Source: Rheinheimera baltica DSM 14885
GTDB taxonomy: Bacteria > Pseudomonadota > Gammaproteobacteria > Enterobacterales > Alteromonadaceae
Reading direction: 5' to 3'
Length of the DNA: 60,425 bases
Assembly: GCF_000425345.1 (NCBI RefSeq)
Contig: NZ_AUDG01000022.1
Coordinates: 1-60,425, forward strand
Of the stretch, positions 1 to 9,848 are shown in pieces. Position 1 is the stretch's first letter, and each line of letters opens with the position of its first letter. Made by a program: the position numbers and the translations under genes. A model generated the notes under the pieces. It worked only from the letters and a program-made list of their open reading frames with translations, did no database searches and had not been told where the DNA came from.

Positions 1-215
1 AGCAATAAATGCGTATTGGACAGCAGCCTGTCAGCCCGCTTAATGTTATGTTTTTCATAGGCATTAGAGTGAATACCCCGGCCAATGCTGGTGACGGTAG
101 CGGCACTGCCGTTTGCCAGGCTTTGCACGCAATCAATCACTGCTTTTTGTCTGGTTGCATGCATTTTGGGTGTGACAAATGAAACGATATTGGTCAAGAT
201 AGCACGAACATTCAT
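1..215 (-). mobile_element. IS4-family transposase, N-terminal part (runs off the window edge)
   Basis: Reading the minus strand from the ATG at 215 gives an uninterrupted 71-residue frame to the window edge, beginning MNVRAILTNIVSFVTPKMHA and containing the blocks VQSLANGS, TSIGRG and HNIKRADRLLSN. This is the typical N-terminus of IS4-group DDE transposases, which cut and paste the element. The catalytic DDE residues lie outside the window, so activity cannot be judged. The outer end of the element should lie between the start codon and about 350; I could not fix the terminal inverted repeat because only one end is present. Confidence 0.75.
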
Positions 216-344
216 GGCTGTTTGGTCTCAGTGATGTTTGGCGATTGATCTGATCACCGAACGCCATGAATGTTCCTTCTGAGTTCATCTTTTTGTTTTA
301 GCTAATAATTTTGTGGGGATACCTCAGGGTCAGATCAAAATTAA

Positions 345-575
345 CCTGACTTTCAGCTTCTCGCTCATAGCTGCCGCTGGTTTAGCATCAGCGTGGTGCT
401 GCTGGTATGCTTTATTTTGCTGTTGGGCATCATACTGTACTTGTGGAAATGAGCTGAAAGGTTGCTTATACCATGCACCATCGCTTATCCCGCAGACATT
501 GCCTTAAATTACTTGCTGCCGCTATGGCTGCTCGCTTGCGCTTTTTATAGCAAAATCCTGCAAAAGCAGCGTTAA
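345..575 (+). pseudogene. Possible broken tail of a small membrane-protein gene next to the IS
   Basis: One frame (345-575) reads as two hydrophobic stretches separated by a single in-frame TGA at 450-452. Before the stop it has a membrane-like run including FSISVVLLVCFILLLGIILY; after it, LNYLLPLWLLACAFYSKI, ending in QKQR and a TAA. No start codon or ribosome-binding site precedes it, and the IS4 element lies immediately upstream. The simplest reading is the 3' remnant of a membrane protein cut by the insertion and then hit by a nonsense mutation. It could also be chance hydrophobic reading in non-coding DNA. The family is not recognised. Confidence 0.3.
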
Positions 576-617
576 ATTATGCTAATTTTGCCGGTTTTAA
601 ACAGTAACGGGCGTGCT

Positions 618-1406
618 ATGGCAAATTCTGCAGCAATAGGTATTTTTGACTCCGGTATCGGCGGGCTGTCTGTGGCCCGTGCGGTACGTCAACTACTGCC
701 TAACGAACAGCTTATTTATGTTGCCGACAGCGGCCATGCACCTTATGGTGAAAAAACGGATGAGTATATTTATCAGCGCATGCAAGCGATTACGCAGCAT
801 CTTATTGGTTGTGGTGTTAAGGCCATAGTGGTGGCGTGCAACACCGCGACCACGGCGGCGATAAAAGAGCTAAGAGCGCAATATTCGCTGCCTATTATCG
901 GTGTTGAGCCTGGCGTAAAGCCGGCGGTGCTGGCCAGTAAAACCGGTGTAGTGGGCGTGCTTGCCACGCCGCGTACCTTGTTAACACCGGCGTTTGCCAA
1001 TTTAGCTCAGCGCTATGCTGGTAAAGCAAAAATAGTGCTGCAGCCTTGCCCGGCGCTGGTGCCAAACATTGAAGCGCTTTCGCTGGATGGCGCCGCCATG
1101 CGCGAGCTTATAACAGGCTATATTCAGCCGCTTTTAACGCAGGGTGCCGATACCTTGGTGCTGGGCTGTACGCATTACAACTTTATTGCTGATGTCATTG
1201 CGGATATTGCCGGGCCTGATATCAACATAGTGCGCACTGAAATGGCAGTGGCTAAGCAGTTGCAGCAGCGGCTGGTACAGGCGATGTTGTTAAACGCAGG
1301 CGCAAAAATGGCTGCAGACAGGTTTTATAGCAGCGGTGATCTTGTTTTATTTACCCGCCAGTTGCTAAGGTTATGGCCTGATACTGCGATGGCTAACCCG
1401 CTGTAG
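618..1406 (+). CDS. murI: Glutamate racemase MurI
   Basis: Converts L-glutamate to D-glutamate for peptidoglycan synthesis in the cytoplasm, by a cofactor-independent two-base mechanism. The protein is 262 residues from the ATG at 618, normal for the family. The N-terminal block FDSGIGGLS carries Asp11; the two catalytic cysteines are Cys74 (VVACNTATTAA) and Cys184 (LGCTHYNF). An upstream ATG at 579 would add 13 residues with no family match and no visible ribosome-binding site, so 618 is preferred, although its own site (taacggg) is weak. The gene converges with rimO on a shared terminator. Confidence 0.95.
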   Translation: MANSAAIGIFDSGIGGLSVARAVRQLLPNEQLIYVADSGHAPYGEKTDEYIYQRMQAITQHLIGCGVKAIVVACNTATTAAIKELRAQYSLPIIGVEPGVKPAVLASKTGVVGVLATPRTLLTPAFANLAQRYAGKAKIVLQPCPALVPNIEALSLDGAAMRELITGYIQPLLTQGADTLVLGCTHYNFIADVIADIAGPDINIVRTEMAVAKQLQQRLVQAMLLNAGAKMAADRFYSSGDLVLFTRQLLRLWPDTAMANPL

Positions 1407-1416
1407 TTTCCATAAA

Positions 1417-1444
1417 AAAACAGGTGGCCTAGGCCACCTGTTTT
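1417..1444. terminator. Bidirectional terminator between murI and rimO
   Basis: A perfect palindromic hairpin, AAAACAGGTGGCCT/AGGCCACCTGTTTT, is flanked by A on the left and T on the right. It lies between two convergent genes and can end transcription in both directions. Confidence 0.85.
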
Positions 1445-1467
1445 AAATGTTGTTTAAAGGCGTAAGA

Positions 1468-2871
1468 CTATTCAGCCATTGTTGCCCATAAATCATACTC
1501 ATCGGCTTCTTCTACTATCGCGTCAATAATATCGCCGGGTTTAACCGCAGTTAAACCATTTAAATAGACTGCGCCGTCAATTTCTGGTGCGTCGGCAAAG
1601 CTTCGGCCAATGGCGCCTTCTTCGTCTACTTCGTCAATTAACACTTTAATGCGTCGGCCAATTTTGGCTTGCAAACGTGCAGTGCTGATGGCTTGCTGTG
1701 TTTGCATAAAGCGGTGGTAGCGTTCTTCCATTATGTCATCTGCAACCGGGTCGGGCAGGTCGTTGGCTTTGGCGCCTTCTACCGGGCTGTATTTGAAGCA
1801 ACCAACGCGATCAAGCTGAGCTTCTTGCAGCCAGTCGAGCAACATTTGGAAGTCTTCTTCGGTTTCCCCAGGGAAGCCGACTATAAAGGTTGAACGGATG
1901 GTAAGCTCCGGGCATATCTCACGCCATTTTTTAATGCGCTCCAGCACACGGTCTGCCTGTCCCGGGCGCTTCATCAACTTTAAAATACGTGGGCTGGCAT
2001 GTTGAAACGGAATATCTAAGTATGGCAATACTTTGCCTGCAGCCATCAATGGAATAATGTCGTCAACATGCGGGTAAGGATACACATAGTGCAAACGTAC
2101 CCAAATACCCATTTCACCCAAAGCTTCACACAATGATTGCATGGAGGTTTTCACCGGTGCACCATTCCAGAAGCCCGTGCGGTGTTTCACATCAACACCA
2201 TAAGCACTGGTGTCTTGAGAAATAATTAACAGCTCTTTTACGCCGGCATTTTTTAAGCGCTGTGCTTCATCTAACACTTCACCTACTGGACGGCTGACTA
2301 AATCGCCACGCATTGATGGAATAATGCAGAATGTACAGCGATGGTTACAGCCTTCAGATATTTTTAAATAAGCATAATGCTTAGGTGTTAGCTTAACACC
2401 ATGATCGGGTACCAGCATGGTGAAAGGGTCGTACTTGGGTTTTGGTACAAACTCATGTACTTGCTTTAATACGTTTTCGTAGGAGTGTGGGCCGGTAATA
2501 CCCAATACATTAGGGTGTACTTCGCGGATTTCATCTTCACGCGCGCCCAAACAGCCGGTAACAATAACTTTACCGTTTTCTGCCAAGGCTTCCCCAATGG
2601 TTTCTAACGATTCTTGTACTGCGCTGTCGATAAAACCGCAGGTATTTACGATAACTAACTCAGCATCATCGTAGGTCGGAACAATGTTGTAACCTTCGCT
2701 TTTTAACTGGGTAAGAATGCGTTCAGAGTCGACCAGATTTTTCGGACAGCCCAAACTGACAAACCCAATGGTATTGCCTTTACCACTGCCTGTTTTTACC
2801 TGATCAGACAGGCTTTTAGCGGCGGTATCCAAAGTGGTGGTTTGTGTCGGATCAAAGGTCTGTACTGTCAT
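1468..2871 (-). CDS. rimO: Ribosomal protein S12 methylthiotransferase RimO
   Basis: A radical-SAM enzyme that adds a methylthio group to an aspartate of ribosomal protein S12. It has 467 residues. An N-terminal UPF0004 domain holds the three cysteine positions of the auxiliary cluster ([21 protein letters not shown]). The radical-SAM CxxxCxxC appears as CNHRCTFC, and a TRAM-like C-terminal domain starts around residue 395. About 35 residues precede the first conserved block, a little long for the family; the start at 2871 has an AAGAGA element upstream. An ATTATA (TATAAT on the minus strand) lies 42 bp before the start. Confidence 0.96.
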   Translation of the reverse strand: MTVQTFDPTQTTTLDTAAKSLSDQVKTGSGKGNTIGFVSLGCPKNLVDSERILTQLKSEGYNIVPTYDDAELVIVNTCGFIDSAVQESLETIGEALAENGKVIVTGCLGAREDEIREVHPNVLGITGPHSYENVLKQVHEFVPKPKYDPFTMLVPDHGVKLTPKHYAYLKISEGCNHRCTFCIIPSMRGDLVSRPVGEVLDEAQRLKNAGVKELLIISQDTSAYGVDVKHRTGFWNGAPVKTSMQSLCEALGEMGIWVRLHYVYPYPHVDDIIPLMAAGKVLPYLDIPFQHASPRILKLMKRPGQADRVLERIKKWREICPELTIRSTFIVGFPGETEEDFQMLLDWLQEAQLDRVGCFKYSPVEGAKANDLPDPVADDIMEERYHRFMQTQQAISTARLQAKIGRRIKVLIDEVDEEGAIGRSFADAPEIDGAVYLNGLTAVKPGDIIDAIVEEADEYDLWATMAE

Positions 2872-2912
2872 AGTGTCTCTTAAAATGGGCTGAGCCGGAA
2901 AAAAGTCGGCGG

Positions 2913-2918
2913 ATTATA
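2913..2918 (-). promoter_or_regulatory. -10-like element of the rimO promoter
   Basis: TATAAT on the minus strand, about 42 bp upstream of the rimO start. The expected -35 region has only weak similarity to TTGACA, so this is a tentative call. Confidence 0.35.
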
Positions 2919-3112
2919 CCTGAAAGCGGCAGAAGAAACAGGTATGGCTGGCGATAAAATAACCACATTTCAGCAGATATTGGTATTGCTGAGTGTATAG
3001 AACGGCCAAAAGGTATAGAACGCGTTAAATTACGGCTCAACTGACAGATCTGGTCAATACTGTTAGCTGTACATGTTTAAATGTATTTTGGGTAAACAAC
3101 ACAGGAGTTCTT

Positions 3113-4114
3113 ATGATAAAGGCATACGCAGCATTAGAAGCTAAAGGAAAATTAACCGCTTGGGAATATGAACCCGGTGAACTTGGCCGGCATGATGTTG
3201 AGATTGACGTGGATTATTGTGGCATTTGTCACTCAGATTTATCAATGCTGCATAACGAATGGGGCATGTCGTCGTTTCCTTTGGTTGCTGGGCATGAGGT
3301 AGTAGGGCGGGTAGCCGCAGTTGGTGCGGATGTTAAGCATTTACAGCAAGGCCAGGTGGTTGGTCTGGGCTGGCATTCTGATTATTGTAAAGTGTGCTCA
3401 AGCTGCGGTAGCGGCGATCAGAACCTGTGTTCGACTGCCGAGGGCACCATAGTAGGTCGCCATGGTGGTTTCGCCGAAAAAGTTCGCGCCAACGCCAGTG
3501 CCGTAATCCCACTGCCTAAAGGTATGGATGCAAAAACTGCCGGCCCACTGTTTTGTGGTGGTATAACCGTGTTTAACCCTATGGTGCAGTTTGACGTTAA
3601 ACCTACCGATAAAGTGGCGGTTATTGGTATTGGTGGGCTTGGACATATTGGTTTACAGTTTTTACGTGCCTGGGGCTGTGAGGTGACGGCATTTACGTCA
3701 AGTGACAGCAAAGCTGCTGAGGCGAAAGAGCTGGGAGCCCATCATTGCATTAATTCGCGTAATGCTGCAGAAATTGAACAAGCGGCTGGTAAGTTTGACT
3801 TTATTATATCTACTGTAAACGTGAAGCTGGACTGGAATTTGTATTTGTCGACGTTAAAGCCAAAAGGCCGTTTGCATTTTGTTGGTGCGACATTAGAGCC
3901 GCTTGATTTGAATGTGTTTAGTTTAATTATGGCGCAGCGCAGTGTGTCAGGCTCGCCTGTTGGTAGCCCGGCAACCATTGCTAAAATGCTGGAATTTGCG
4001 GTACAGCACAATATTAAGCCTGTGGTTGAGATGTTTAAATTCGAGCAGATTAACGAAGCGTTGGCACATTTAGAAAGTGGTAAAGCGCGCTACCGAATTG
4101 TGCTTGAACGGTAA
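3113..4114 (+). CDS. ahr: Zinc-dependent NADPH aldehyde reductase (Ahr/YahK type)
   Basis: A medium-chain alcohol dehydrogenase that reduces aldehydes to alcohols with NADPH. The 333 residues track the E. coli Ahr (YjgB) pattern: [13 protein letters not shown] with the catalytic zinc Cys and the NEWG loop, GHEVVGRV, structural-zinc cysteines in the [15 protein letters not shown] region, the cofactor motif GIGGLGHIG and the C-terminal GKARYRIVL. Start ATG 3113 has a good AGGAG. It stands alone between rimO (divergent) and a DUF1993 gene (convergent). Detoxification of aldehydes is the likely role; the natural substrate cannot be read from sequence. Confidence 0.88.
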   Translation: MIKAYAALEAKGKLTAWEYEPGELGRHDVEIDVDYCGICHSDLSMLHNEWGMSSFPLVAGHEVVGRVAAVGADVKHLQQGQVVGLGWHSDYCKVCSSCGSGDQNLCSTAEGTIVGRHGGFAEKVRANASAVIPLPKGMDAKTAGPLFCGGITVFNPMVQFDVKPTDKVAVIGIGGLGHIGLQFLRAWGCEVTAFTSSDSKAAEAKELGAHHCINSRNAAEIEQAAGKFDFIISTVNVKLDWNLYLSTLKPKGRLHFVGATLEPLDLNVFSLIMAQRSVSGSPVGSPATIAKMLEFAVQHNIKPVVEMFKFEQINEALAHLESGKARYRIVLER

Positions 4115-4173
4115 TGCCATATTGGTATTAAAAACACCGGTCTATACCCAGTACTAATCAATTTAGCATAATC

Positions 4174-4260
4174 GGTTTGCCCTTAACTAACCGTTGAAGC
4201 CCTGGACGGGCTGAAACGAGCCCCCAGGGAGGGGGGACGGCGTGTTAGTGTGGGCAAACC
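4174..4260. repeat. 87-bp nested inverted repeat (REP/cruciform-like)
   Basis: The outer arms GGTTTGCCC (4174-4182) and GGGCAAACC (4252-4260) are perfect complements. Just inside, CTAAC and GTTAG can pair. The core CCCTGG-AC-GGGCT-GAAACG-AGCCC-CCAGGG (4200-4229) forms a stem interrupted only by a 2-nt AC bulge. A GGGGGG run follows. There is no T tract, so it is not a typical intrinsic terminator although it lies between convergent genes. I saw no second copy in this window. Confidence 0.6.
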
Positions 4261-4317
4261 AATGGCTACCTAAAATTAACTAACTGACATTGCGGTTTAT
4301 ACCGGCGTTTTGTGTCT

Positions 4318-4830
4318 TTAAACCTTATATGGCATGGCGCCAAGGTAATCTTTTTTACCTACATCAACACCATTATGGCGCAAAATTGCATAAGCCGTTG
4401 TAATGTGAAAGTACACGTTTGGCATTACATGCTGAATTAAGAATTCGTACCCATGCAGGTATTTACCTTCCCAACGCGGTTGGGTGATATGTTGTGTGGC
4501 GGCAGTATTAAAATCTGCTTCACTAAAGGTAGCCAAATAATCCACTGTATCGCGGATGCGCTGCTGTAAGTCTGCCAGCGTGGTTTCATCATCGGCATGT
4601 TTTGGGGCGCTATCTACTTTACCGGTTAAACGCGCTGCACCCAGTTTGGCACTGTCACAGGCAATTTGGATCTGCCGTGTCAGGTTAAACTGATCTGGTG
4701 CCAGTCTGGCATTTAGCAGCACCGTGACATCAAATTTTTTGCTATCAGCAAAGGCGGCAGCTTTATCTAATATAGCGCTAAGGTTTTGCAGCATTTTACT
4801 GTTTTGTACTACGGTCAAATCATAAAACAT
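4318..4830 (-). CDS. DUF1993 family protein
   Basis: A 170-residue soluble protein with the hallmarks of DUF1993: an N-terminal MFYDLTVVQNSKMLQNLSAI, a central region where the chain folds as helices, and the C-terminal HVMPNVYFHITTAYAILRHNGV followed by GKKDYLGAMP. The family resembles DinB-like four-helix bundles; no biochemical function is established to my knowledge. The start at 4830 has a GAGG site 9 bp upstream. It is a single gene. No catalytic residues can be assigned with confidence. Confidence 0.85.
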   Translation of the reverse strand: MFYDLTVVQNSKMLQNLSAILDKAAAFADSKKFDVTVLLNARLAPDQFNLTRQIQIACDSAKLGAARLTGKVDSAPKHADDETTLADLQQRIRDTVDYLATFSEADFNTAATQHITQPRWEGKYLHGYEFLIQHVMPNVYFHITTAYAILRHNGVDVGKKDYLGAMPYKV

Positions 4831-5051
4831 GGTACAGACCTCTTCTAAGGTTAATGATGATACTGACTAATCAATTGGGGCGTAAGCAGGCACTGACAAT
4901 AGCAAAATGGAATTAAAAATGTACGATTAGTCTTACCGTTGCAAAGTTACTGGTTTTTCTTAAAAAGCGGGTTTATGCTGCAATAAGATTAGGTTAAAAG
5001 TATTAGCAGCATGCTTAGGTAACTATAACAACGGAATATAAAAAGGTTACG

Positions 5052-6680
5052 ATGGATCAAGATGAATTAACCGCTTATAACAAATTAAATGTATTGATTA
5101 TTGATGATCAGGTATTGGTACAAAATGTCATTAAGTCGGCTTTAGTTGAACTTGGTATCGAAAATATTAAATGCGCCGAAAATGCCTATTACGCCCTACG
5201 ATTATGCGAACAAACCTCATTTCATGTTGTCATTTGTGCCTTCAATGTCAAAAGCGATAAAGATGGCTTCCATCTGCTGGAAGAACTTAAGTTTAAGCGG
5301 CACATAACCAAATGCACCATTCTGATTTTTCTTAGTGCAGAAACCAGTGAACATCTGGTGAACAGTATTGTTGAGTTGCAGCCGGATGATTTCTGGGTCA
5401 AACCGCTAAACACTAAGCATGTACAAAGTCGTCTGCCCTTAACACTGGAAGTTAAGCGCACTTTATTTAATGTGTATCAGGCTATTGACCGTCAGGATTA
5501 CAGCAAGGCGATGTACTTTGCAGAGCGGCACTTATTAAACCCGGCATTGGCTAAGTACCATTTACAGATGAAACGATTGACCGGTGAATGTTTGCTTAAC
5601 TTACGCGAGTTTTCTGATGCAGCTCAGTACTACGAGAATTTGTTGCAAACTCATAAAGTGTCCTGGGTGTATTTGGGCTATATCAAAGCATTATTACAAC
5701 AAGACAAACTGGAAGACATTACGTCGTTGCTTACAGAGCTAACCGACAAAACAGATACCCGTTTTGCTACTTATGACATGCTGGCACATTACTATATTGG
5801 CAAACAGGACTTCGCGCAGGCGTACGAAGAAATTAAGAAAGCGACCCGGTTAGCACCGCGTAATATTGAACGCAATAAACGCTTGCTCGACCTGGCGAGA
5901 TTGAACCATGATCATGTTGGCCAGTATCAAGCTGCCATTGCTATGGCAAAATATGCAAAAAACTCTATTCACGACTCACCAATTTTAAGACTTAATGTCG
6001 TACGTGCAGGCATCGATTATGCCACTACTTTGGAAAAAGCAGAGTCAATTAAAGTACTTAATCAAGCAGATTTGTTGTTAACCGAATTGGAAAAACAAAT
6101 ACCGTTATCAACGCAGTTAAAAGATCAATTGTTGGTAGTAAGAGCCCGACTACATACCGCAAAAGAAGAACGTCCTAAAGCTGAAGCGATAATTGATAAC
6201 CATATCAGTTTGCGACCAGGGACGTCGGTAGAGGACAATCTGGATAAAGTGAAAGCACTGCACGAGTTAGGCCGTCGGGAGGACGCTGTAACCCTATTAG
6301 ATGCGATAAAGCGGCAAATTAGTGGAAACGGTTTGACTGATCAGGTTGTAGGGAAGTACATCGAGCAGGAAGTCGCTGAGCGAGCAGCTGTGCATTTTAC
6401 GCCGCAACAGTTAAACCGGATGGCAGTAGAGCTGTTCAAGCGCGGTAAATTTCATGCAGCGTTAAACTCGTTGGAGCAGGCGTTTTCACTGACACCAAGA
6501 AATATGAGTGTGGCACTGAATATTCTTAAAGTATTAGTGGTTATGCTAGAGAAAAAGCAGCTGGATGAAGGGCATAAAACGCTGATAGAAAAGCTGTTAT
6601 TGCAGTTACAACATGAAACATTAAATGCCGAGCAGCAAGTGCTGTTTACTGAATACCAGCAGAAACTGCAGCCGCACTAG
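5052..6680 (+). CDS. TPR protein with an N-terminal pseudo-receiver domain
   Basis: A 542-residue cytoplasmic protein. Residues 12-130 have a CheY-like receiver fold: the acidic pair D18/D19 (VLIIDDQ), a Ser in IFLSAET and the conserved Lys in DFWVKPL. The phosphoacceptor position, 44 residues after D19, is Ala63 in VVICAFNVKSDKDG, so normal aspartyl phosphorylation is not expected. Residues about 145-540 are helical TPR-like repeats. I recall the same FHVVICAFNV block in related Alteromonadales proteins, which would mean the substitution is a family trait rather than damage. It is likely an adaptor or scaffold; its partner is unknown. It is not next to a kinase. Confidence 0.8.
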   Translation: MDQDELTAYNKLNVLIIDDQVLVQNVIKSALVELGIENIKCAENAYYALRLCEQTSFHVVICAFNVKSDKDGFHLLEELKFKRHITKCTILIFLSAETSEHLVNSIVELQPDDFWVKPLNTKHVQSRLPLTLEVKRTLFNVYQAIDRQDYSKAMYFAERHLLNPALAKYHLQMKRLTGECLLNLREFSDAAQYYENLLQTHKVSWVYLGYIKALLQQDKLEDITSLLTELTDKTDTRFATYDMLAHYYIGKQDFAQAYEEIKKATRLAPRNIERNKRLLDLARLNHDHVGQYQAAIAMAKYAKNSIHDSPILRLNVVRAGIDYATTLEKAESIKVLNQADLLLTELEKQIPLSTQLKDQLLVVRARLHTAKEERPKAEAIIDNHISLRPGTSVEDNLDKVKALHELGRREDAVTLLDAIKRQISGNGLTDQVVGKYIEQEVAERAAVHFTPQQLNRMAVELFKRGKFHAALNSLEQAFSLTPRNMSVALNILKVLVVMLEKKQLDEGHKTLIEKLLLQLQHETLNAEQQVLFTEYQQKLQPH

Positions 6681-6707
6681 CGGCAAAAGTTGCTGCTATT
6701 TACGCTA

Positions 6708-9700
6708 CTACCTTGCTTTGCGATTTACCAGCTTATACAGCGCAGGTAATAACACCAGCGTTAGCAGGGTAGCGGAAATAATACCGCCAATAACCACTGT
6801 AGCAAGCGGGCGCTGAACTTCTGCACCGGTGCCGCTGTTAAACGCCATAGGCACAAAGCCCAAGCTTGCCACTAGTGCTGTCATTAATACCGGTCTTAGG
6901 CGCTGCACTGCGCCTTGATGTATCGCCTGCAATAACTCAAGGCCCTGTTCACGCAGTTGTTTTATCATTGCCAACATCACTACACCGTTAAGTACGGCAA
7001 TGCCTGATAAGGCAATAAAGCCGACCGCGGCAGAAATAGACAGTGGCATATCGCGCAGCATTAAGGCCGCAAATCCACCGGTTAACGCCAAGGGTACGCC
7101 ACTAAATACCACCATGGCGTCTTTTGCAGAATTAAGTGCGCTAAACAACAGGCCAAAAATCATCAGCAAGGTGAGTGGCACCACCCACATTAAGCGGTTT
7201 GATGCAGATTGCAGTTGCTCAAAAGTACCGCCATAACCCAGCCAGTAACCAGCCGGTAGCTCAAGGTTATTGGTCATTAGCTGCTTGGTTTCGCTAATAA
7301 AACTGCCAAGGTCGCGCCCTGAAACATTAGCGCTAACCACGATATTACGTTTAGCACTTTCGCGGTTTATCTGATTGGGCGCCTCAATTTCGTCAAAATG
7401 AGCGACTTCACCCAGTGGCACATAGGTTAGCTCAGTACTGCTTTTGCTTGAAATGCCGGGCAATGCCAGTGGCAGGCGTTTTAACTGCTGGGGGTCGCTC
7501 CTGAGATTCTCATCCGCTCTGATGATAAGGTCAAACGCTTTATCACCCTCGTAAATGAGCCCAACCTGCATGCCGCCAACCATGGTTTGAATGCTATGTT
7601 GTACGCTTGCGACATCAATACCCAAAAGTGCCAAATGCTCACGGTCTGGTTCAATGGACAACATCGGTAACCCTGTGGCTTGCTCCATGCGTACATCAAC
7701 TGCGCCGGGTATCGTTGCCAGCAATGTGGTAGCAGCTTCGGCAAGCCTGGTTAATTCAGTTAAATCATCGCCATATATTCGCAGCGCAACGTCACTACGC
7801 ACGCCGGCAATCAACTCGTTAAAGCGCATCTCAATGGGTTGAGTAAACTCGTAGTTATTTCCCGGTAAGGCTTCAACGGTACTGCGTAGTAATGCGACAA
7901 AATCTGCTTTACTCATGCCTGGATCAGGCCACTGCGATTGCGGCTTTAGTATAACAAAGGTATCGGCGACATTAGGCGGCATTGGGTCGGTGGCAATTTC
8001 CGCCGTACCCAGCTTGCTGAATACCCGCTCTACCTGAGGTAGGGTAGCAATTTCACGCTCCAGCAGTAGTTGCATCTGTAGCGATTGGGTTAAGCCGGTA
8101 CCCGGGATACGCAGCGCATGAAGGGCAACATCGCCTTCATCCAACTGTGGCATAAACTCACTGCCAAGCTTACTGCCTTGCCAAAACACCGTCGTCATAA
8201 CCAGTAGCGCAGTACTGATAAATAGCATGGAGTGGCGCAAACTCTGCCGGAGTAGCACCGAGTAGCCATTTTTTAACAGGCGCATCAGCGTTGAGTCTTG
8301 CTCGTTAACCCTGGCACGGACAAAAATGGCCACCGCGGCAGGTACAAAGGTAATGGCCAATAGCACCGCACCCGCCAGTGCAGCAATAACAGTAAAAGCC
8401 ATCGGATGAAACATTTTACCTTCGACGCCGCTTAGCGCAAAAATAGGTAAAAACACCAGCATAATAATTAACACACCAAACACGGCTGGGGTAAAGACTT
8501 CCCGCGTGGCTTGATACACTTCACTTAAGCGCTCGTCGAGGGTTAATAGCCTGCCGGTTCGGTGTTGTGCCAAACCTAAACGACGCAGGCAGTTTTCCAC
8601 CACAATAACGGCGCCATCGACCATTAAACCAAAGTCGATAGCGCCTAAGCTCATTAAATTACCACTGACTTTATTGATGGCCATACCGCTGATGGCAAAC
8701 AGCATACTTAGCGGAATAACCAGTGCTGTTATCAGCGCAGCGCGAATATTACCAAGAAAAATAAACAGCACCACGATGACTAATACCGCACCTTCAAACA
8801 GGTTTTTCTGCACCGTAGCAATGGTTTTATCGACCAGCGTGGTGCGGTTATATAACCCCTGAGCAGTAACACCCTCTGGCAATGAGCGGTTAACTTCATG
8901 CAGTTTTTCTGCTACCGCTTGAGACACGGTGCGGCTGTTTTCACCCATTAGCATAAATACGGTACCCAGCACCGTTTCTTCGCCATTTAAGCTAGCCGCA
9001 CCGGTACGCAGTTCTTTACCTAAATAAACATCAGCAACATCATGTAACCGCACAGGGCCATCATCGCGCTTGGCAATAATTAACCCGCCAATATCATCAA
9101 GTGTGCGTAATTGGCCTGGCGAGCGCACTAACCATTGTTCGCCGCGTTGCTCAATATAGCCTGCGCCAACATTGCTGTTATTCCGGCTAAGCGCCGTGGC
9201 AATGTCATCCAATGTCAGTTTAAATGCCAGCAACCTGGCGGGGTCGGGCGCGACTTGGTACTGGCGCTGGTAGCCCCCAATACTATTAACTTCCGTTACC
9301 CCTTTTACCTTTACCAGCTGCGGCTTAATGACCCAATCTTGCAAGGTGCGCAAATCTTCAGGTGTATAAGCCGTGCCATCCTCTTTTACCGCATTAGGCT
9401 CGGCGCTAACGGTATACATAAAAATTTCGCCCAGGCCGGTAGCAATAGGGCCAAGGGTGGGGTTGGTGTCTGCAGGTAAGTTGGCTCTTACGGCTTGTAA
9501 GCGTTCAGATACCTGCTGGCGCGCCCAGTAAATGTCGGTGCCATCATTAAACACTACCGTAACCTGCGACATGCCATAGCGTGATAGCGAACGGCTGTAT
9601 TGTAGTTTGGGTAAACCGGCCATGGCATTTTCAATAAGCACGGTTAGCCGTTGCTCTGCTTCCAGTGGCGAATAGCCAGGCGCAGCCGTATTAATTTGCA

Positions 9701-9839
9701 CTTGTACATTAGTGATGTCGGGCACGGCATCCATCGGCAGGCGCTGCGCGTTATAAATACCGGCTACAACAAGCAGCAAGGTAAACCCCAGCACCAGATA
9801 GCGCCGCTCAAGGGCAAACTTTAATAGGGTATCAATCAT
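6708..9839 (-). CDS. czcA: Heavy-metal RND efflux pump, inner-membrane subunit (CzcA type)
   Basis: The proton-driven RND transporter of a tripartite divalent-cation efflux system. It has 1043 residues and the usual layout: TM1 near residue 15, large periplasmic loop, TM2-6, second loop, TM7-12. The signature DFGLMVDGAVIVVEN begins at Asp402 and matches the HME1 (Co/Zn/Cd, CzcA) form rather than the monovalent Cu/Ag (CusA) form. It lies 9 bp downstream of the adaptor gene in the order C-B-A and ends the operon. No metal regulator is next to it. Confidence 0.92.
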   Translation of the reverse strand: MIDTLLKFALERRYLVLGFTLLLVVAGIYNAQRLPMDAVPDITNVQVQINTAAPGYSPLEAEQRLTVLIENAMAGLPKLQYSRSLSRYGMSQVTVVFNDGTDIYWARQQVSERLQAVRANLPADTNPTLGPIATGLGEIFMYTVSAEPNAVKEDGTAYTPEDLRTLQDWVIKPQLVKVKGVTEVNSIGGYQRQYQVAPDPARLLAFKLTLDDIATALSRNNSNVGAGYIEQRGEQWLVRSPGQLRTLDDIGGLIIAKRDDGPVRLHDVADVYLGKELRTGAASLNGEETVLGTVFMLMGENSRTVSQAVAEKLHEVNRSLPEGVTAQGLYNRTTLVDKTIATVQKNLFEGAVLVIVVLFIFLGNIRAALITALVIPLSMLFAISGMAINKVSGNLMSLGAIDFGLMVDGAVIVVENCLRRLGLAQHRTGRLLTLDERLSEVYQATREVFTPAVFGVLIIMLVFLPIFALSGVEGKMFHPMAFTVIAALAGAVLLAITFVPAAVAIFVRARVNEQDSTLMRLLKNGYSVLLRQSLRHSMLFISTALLVMTTVFWQGSKLGSEFMPQLDEGDVALHALRIPGTGLTQSLQMQLLLEREIATLPQVERVFSKLGTAEIATDPMPPNVADTFVILKPQSQWPDPGMSKADFVALLRSTVEALPGNNYEFTQPIEMRFNELIAGVRSDVALRIYGDDLTELTRLAEAATTLLATIPGAVDVRMEQATGLPMLSIEPDREHLALLGIDVASVQHSIQTMVGGMQVGLIYEGDKAFDLIIRADENLRSDPQQLKRLPLALPGISSKSSTELTYVPLGEVAHFDEIEAPNQINRESAKRNIVVSANVSGRDLGSFISETKQLMTNNLELPAGYWLGYGGTFEQLQSASNRLMWVVPLTLLMIFGLLFSALNSAKDAMVVFSGVPLALTGGFAALMLRDMPLSISAAVGFIALSGIAVLNGVVMLAMIKQLREQGLELLQAIHQGAVQRLRPVLMTALVASLGFVPMAFNSGTGAEVQRPLATVVIGGIISATLLTLVLLPALYKLVNRKAR

Positions 9840-9848
9840 AGCGCCCTC

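Noticed and set aside
313..507. 64-codon open frame rich in Cys and Trp next to the IS4 element
   Set aside because: No start signal and no family match; another frame over the same DNA shows more convincing membrane segments.
2852..3040. 62-codon minus-strand frame upstream of rimO
   Set aside because: It overlaps the rimO start and promoter region, has no ribosome-binding site and no recognisable sequence.
4174..4260. Intrinsic terminator between the convergent ahr and DUF1993 genes
   Set aside because: Strong stem but no T tract on either strand; kept as a nested inverted repeat instead.
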